Shown here one piece after another: positions 5,793-7,927 of a stretch of DNA of 7,927 bases (positions are counted from its first letter, which is position 1; the number at the start of each line of letters is the position of its first letter). The notes beneath the pieces are model-generated. The model saw nothing but the letters and a program-made list of their open reading frames with translations, ran no database searches and was not told the DNA's origin. The DNA is taken from the NCBI GenBank assembly GCA_002315275.1, contig DCGN01000131.1, forward strand, positions 1 to 7,927, in the 5' to 3' direction. The position numbers and the translations under genes were made by a program. Source of the DNA: Clostridiales bacterium UBA1777. GTDB lineage: Bacteria; Bacillota; Clostridia; Oscillospirales; Oscillospiraceae.

Positions 5793-6950
5793 TCAGTTCA
5801 CTTTCAATACCGCGCCGACCGTTACGAGCAGGGAGCAGACCGTCACGATTATCTGGAACGGCAGAGTGCCGAATCTGCCGATTATCAAAGACTCGCCGAC
5901 TCTTTTCCTCGAGCGGTTATATGCAACGATTATGCTCAGACCCGTTACGACCTGAATGACGCTTGCAAAACGCGTCAGATCGACGAACGACATCACGCTG
6001 AAAAGCGCGATAAGCAGGCACGGCACGGATGCCAGAAGCCAGCTGCGCCTCAGCCCCCATTTGGTCTGCTCGTGGACAACGTCGCGCAGATTGAGCGTAT
6101 TTGCCCAGAAGGAGGTCGCAAGAGCGAGCAGCGTGAATAGGTATCCGACTATGCTGACCCATCCGCCGAGCGCGTTCGCAAGGTCGACGAGTGCGCCGTC
6201 CTTGGTGATATTTGCGCCCGCGCCGAGCAGCGTCATAAACGTAATGATGAGAATGAGCGAGAGATTGATGCCGAGGCCGAGCGCTATCGCGCCGCGGATG
6301 CGCTTAACATCTCCCTGCAGACCCTTGACGACCTGTGGAGTTGACATTACCGCGGACAGCGAGAACGAAACCATACCGAGCAGAGCAAGCGCGTTGTTCG
6401 CTCCTCTCCAGCCGCTCGGGAGAGCGCAGGTGTCACGCATGAGCGTCGCGACGAGCATGATGCCGACAACGCCTATCATCGCCCACACCGCAAGCTTCTC
6501 GCATATGCCGACGAGCTTCATGCCCACGAAAACGACTCCTGCGCCTATCACATAGAACAGGATCATGCCGAGCTTGTCCGACAGGCCGAACCATGACGAG
6601 AACACGGCCGCCGCGCCCGTCAGATACGCGCTCACGTTGACAATGCCCGACATACCCAGAAGGCCGAACGCTATCCATGTGAGGATCTTCTGCAGTTTCC
6701 CGCCGAACAGATCGGATTCAAGGCAGCTTACGAACTGCGCGCCGCCGTTATTGTACGAAAGCTCTGCTATTATGAGGTGCAAAACGAGGTTGAAAAGATA
6801 GCATACGACCGCAATGATTAAAATCTCTCTGAGGCTGTTGTGCGCCGCGAGATACGGCACTGACAGTATTCCCGCTCCGACACCGTGGCCTACAATGATG
6901 CTTGATGCTTCGAAAAAGGTCAGCTTTGCTTCGCTTTGTATCTCCTTCAT
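5793..6950 (-). CDS. amino acid permease, APC/HAAAP-type
   Basis: Integral membrane transporter of 385 residues with about 11 hydrophobic helices (roughly 13-35, 41-64, 88-115, 127-147, 152-170, 186-206, 219-242, 263-285, 303-320, 327-344, 362-382). The first helix carries GVGAGILSVPY (23-33), the unwound substrate- and ion-binding motif of the amino acid-polyamine-organocation superfamily. Overall pattern and length best fit the hydroxy/aromatic amino acid permease branch, proton- or sodium-coupled symporters for Trp, Tyr, Ser or Thr. The cytoplasmic end KEIQSEAKLTFFEASSI is typical. The start is well supported by GGAGG at 6958-6962, 7 bases upstream. It is the second gene of the run, 17 bp after the DUF2461 gene and 1 bp before the hydrolase. 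Exact substrate is not deducible. Confidence 0.87.
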   Translation of the reverse strand: MKEIQSEAKLTFFEASSIIVGHGVGAGILSVPYLAAHNSLREILIIAVVCYLFNLVLHLIIAELSYNNGGAQFVSCLESDLFGGKLQKILTWIAFGLLGMSGIVNVSAYLTGAAAVFSSWFGLSDKLGMILFYVIGAGVVFVGMKLVGICEKLAVWAMIGVVGIMLVATLMRDTCALPSGWRGANNALALLGMVSFSLSAVMSTPQVVKGLQGDVKRIRGAIALGLGINLSLILIITFMTLLGAGANITKDGALVDLANALGGWVSIVGYLFTLLALATSFWANTLNLRDVVHEQTKWGLRRSWLLASVPCLLIALFSVMSFVDLTRFASVIQVVTGLSIIVAYNRSRKRVGESLIIGRFGTLPFQIIVTVCSLLVTVGAVLKVN

Positions 6951-6967
6951 GTGCTATCCTCCGTGTG

Positions 6968-7636
6968 TCAATTATACTTTCCCATATTAAGGATCTCTAC
7001 GAAATATTCGTACAGCGGCATCAGCCTTTCAAACTCCTCCGCAAGATATTCGGGGAGCTTTTCGTCATAAAGCATACCTCCGAAGTCTCTCGTACACTCT
7101 ACGCCGAGCTGCTTTCTGTTGTACCACTCGGCGAGCACGCCGTCCCTCTCGCCCTTGGTTTTCTTGTATTCCTCGCCCGAGACCTTGTAAATTCCGCGTG
7201 ATGCAACGTCGGAGACGAGCTTTTCGAATCTCGCGGGGTTGGCATCCACCGTGCGGCGGAAGTTTAACATGTCTTCGGCCTTCGTGTCATAGAAGCCCAT
7301 GCCGAAGCTGTAGTCCTTCGCGCCTATCTCGAACCAGAACATCGGCCCGCAGAGAAGCCCGTTGCTGCCCTTTATCGAGAACCACAGATGATCCTTATAC
7401 GGCCCTCTGCCGAAAAGCCTGCGCGCATCTCTGTAAATCCTCGCTGTGTGCAGAAGCAGGCCTTTGTCCGGATATCTGCCGTCCATCAGGGCGAAGGTGT
7501 CCCGCGCGAGTGCCTTGAACGGCGTGTTCAGGCAGTTTTCGAAGTCCTGCTTGTGCGCCATGAACCATTCGCGCTCGTTATTGAAGGCGAGCTCCCACAG
7601 AAATTCGCTCGTTGACTTTGAAAAGCCCTGAAACAT
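6968..7636 (-). CDS. DUF2461 family protein
   Basis: Soluble protein of 222 residues, typical for the DUF2461 (TIGR02453) family, whose biochemical role is unknown. Diagnostic features in order are the N-terminal FSKSTSEFLWELAFNNEREW (5-24), the highly conserved TARIYRDARRLFGRGPYKDH (64-83), a FWFEIGAKDYSFGMGFY core (100-116), and LNFRRTVDANPARFEKL (124-140). No signal peptide or membrane helix is present. ATG 7636 is taken as start because the family normally begins MFxGFS a few residues before this motif. The upstream sequence (CAGGAAACGGAACGG) has no good Shine-Dalgarno match at normal spacing, so initiation may be weak. It is the first gene of the five-gene minus-strand run, with a candidate promoter about 35 bp upstream. 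Confidence 0.9.
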   Translation of the reverse strand: MFQGFSKSTSEFLWELAFNNEREWFMAHKQDFENCLNTPFKALARDTFALMDGRYPDKGLLLHTARIYRDARRLFGRGPYKDHLWFSIKGSNGLLCGPMFWFEIGAKDYSFGMGFYDTKAEDMLNFRRTVDANPARFEKLVSDVASRGIYKVSGEEYKKTKGERDGVLAEWYNRKQLGVECTRDFGGMLYDEKLPEYLAEEFERLMPLYEYFVEILNMGKYN

Positions 7637-7671
7637 TGTGCTGTACCGTTCCGTTTCCTGAAGTTTGTTTT

Positions 7672-7700
7672 ATTTTAACACGCTGTGCTGCGATGCGCAA
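7672..7700 (-). promoter_or_regulatory. candidate promoter of the five-gene operon
   Basis: On the minus strand TTGCGC (7700-7695, 3 of 6 to consensus with the TTG intact) and TAAAAT (7677-7672, 5 of 6) are spaced exactly 17 bp. Transcription would begin near 7665, about 29 bases before ATG 7636. It lies between the terminator of the upstream gene and the first gene of the run. Confidence 0.5.
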
Positions 7701-7704
7701 CACA
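7684..7704. promoter_or_regulatory. 9-bp inverted repeat overlapping the operon -35, possible operator
   Basis: Arms TGTGCTGCG (7684-7692) and CGCAACACA (7696-7704) flank ATG. Eight of nine positions pair, and the ninth becomes a G-U pair in minus-strand RNA. The dyad covers the -35 box and 10 bp of the spacer. Since it lies upstream of the predicted transcription start, it would act as a protein-binding site, not an RNA hairpin. Function is inferred from position alone. Confidence 0.4.
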
Positions 7705-7750
7705 ATTAGGCTGAGAGAACGAGGAATTGCGATGACTTCCGATCCGGCTT

Positions 7751-7787
7751 AAAAAATCAGCGGCTTCCGTTTCCGAAAGCCGCTGAT
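7751..7787 (-). terminator. intrinsic terminator of the right-edge gene
   Basis: A perfect 11-bp stem, 7756-7766 (ATCAGCGGCTT) with 7777-7787 (AAGCCGCTGAT), has a 10-base loop. On the minus strand it runs directly into TTTTTT (7756-7751). It lies 15 bases beyond the stop codon at 7803-7805 of the partial gene, which confirms that gene's strand and end. Confidence 0.9.
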
Positions 7788-7802
7788 AGGTTTGTTCTTA
7801 TA

Positions 7803-7927
7803 TCAGGAGAGTCTGGAGTCAACCTTGATGGTGAGGTCGCTCATGGGGTATGCGGAGCAGGGATGGAAGAAGCCGTGAGCCTTGTCGGATGCGCGGACAC
7901 CGTCAGACTGCGGGCGCTGCCATACAT
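7803..7927 (-). CDS. unrecognised protein, C-terminal fragment
   Basis: A minus-strand frame enters from the right edge and runs 40 codons to TGA (7805-7803). It begins VWQRPQSDGVRASDK, continues AHGFFHPCSAYPM, and ends SDLTIKVDSRLS. Two facts support a real gene: the third codon positions are overwhelmingly G or C, and a strong terminator follows 15 bases after the stop. I do not recognise the family from this tail; no catalytic or membrane motif is visible. A competing 28-codon frame from ATG 7927 reads SARSLTVSAHPTR and is most likely a shadow. The terminator and the promoter beyond it suggest this gene is not in the same transcript as the DUF2461 gene. Confidence 0.65.
   Translation of the reverse strand, partial: VWQRPQSDGVRASDKAHGFFHPCSAYPMSDLTIKVDSRLS

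Noticed and set aside
1..7927. CRISPR array, tRNA or rRNA
   Set aside because: No regularly spaced repeats, tRNA cloverleaf ending in CCA context, or rRNA-like conserved blocks were seen on either strand.

Overview
The window looks like chromosomal DNA from an anaerobic Bacillota, most likely a Clostridia/Oscillospiraceae-type gut bacterium. This is inferred from strong AGGAG-type ribosome binding sites, GC-rich third codon positions at only moderate overall G+C, short intergenic gaps, an SH3-repeat surface protein with a Gly/Asp-rich tail, and an integrase remnant of the kind common in that group. No single marker fixes the genus. Every intact gene is on the minus strand.

Left part (1-1920). 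Bases 1-260 hold a decayed plus-strand tyrosine recombinase: an N-terminal DNA-binding segment, then an apparent internal deletion, then a frameshifted stretch resembling the start of the catalytic core. An imperfect 16-bp inverted repeat overlaps its ribosome binding site. A hairpin terminator separates it from a full-length type-2 glycerate kinase (304-1542, minus). Just upstream of the kinase, on the same strand, is a short but clear remnant of an AraC-family regulator (second helix-turn-helix, 1584-1691). The rest of that gap is unexplained apart from a strong hairpin-plus-T-tract terminator at 1863-1898 that points along the plus strand, where no gene is visible.

Middle (1921-3150). A single membrane-anchored protein with several SH3-like beta domains is transcribed alone. 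Its best start is a GTG at 3060 behind a perfect AGGAGG, and a promoter about 60 bp upstream agrees with that start. A 13-bp palindrome overlaps the -10 box.

Right part (3173-7700). Five minus-strand genes form a probable operon: DUF2461 protein, aromatic/hydroxy-amino-acid-type permease, N-terminally anchored alpha/beta hydrolase, GNAT acetyltransferase, and UDP-glucose 4-epimerase (galE). The gaps are 17, 1, 11 and 27 bp. A candidate promoter with an overlapping dyad lies ahead of the first gene and an intrinsic terminator follows galE. The functions do not form an obvious pathway. The permease-hydrolase-acetyltransferase core could serve uptake and processing of an amino-acid-like or ester/amide compound, but that is inference.

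Right edge (7751-7927). The C-terminal 40 or so residues of an unrecognised minus-strand gene end here, followed by its own strong terminator.

I found no rRNA, tRNA, CRISPR array, complete insertion sequence or convincing riboswitch. I do not see a clear new multi-gene system. The most notable non-routine signals are the two eroded genes around the glycerate kinase, the orphan plus-strand terminator, and the two promoter-overlapping dyads.
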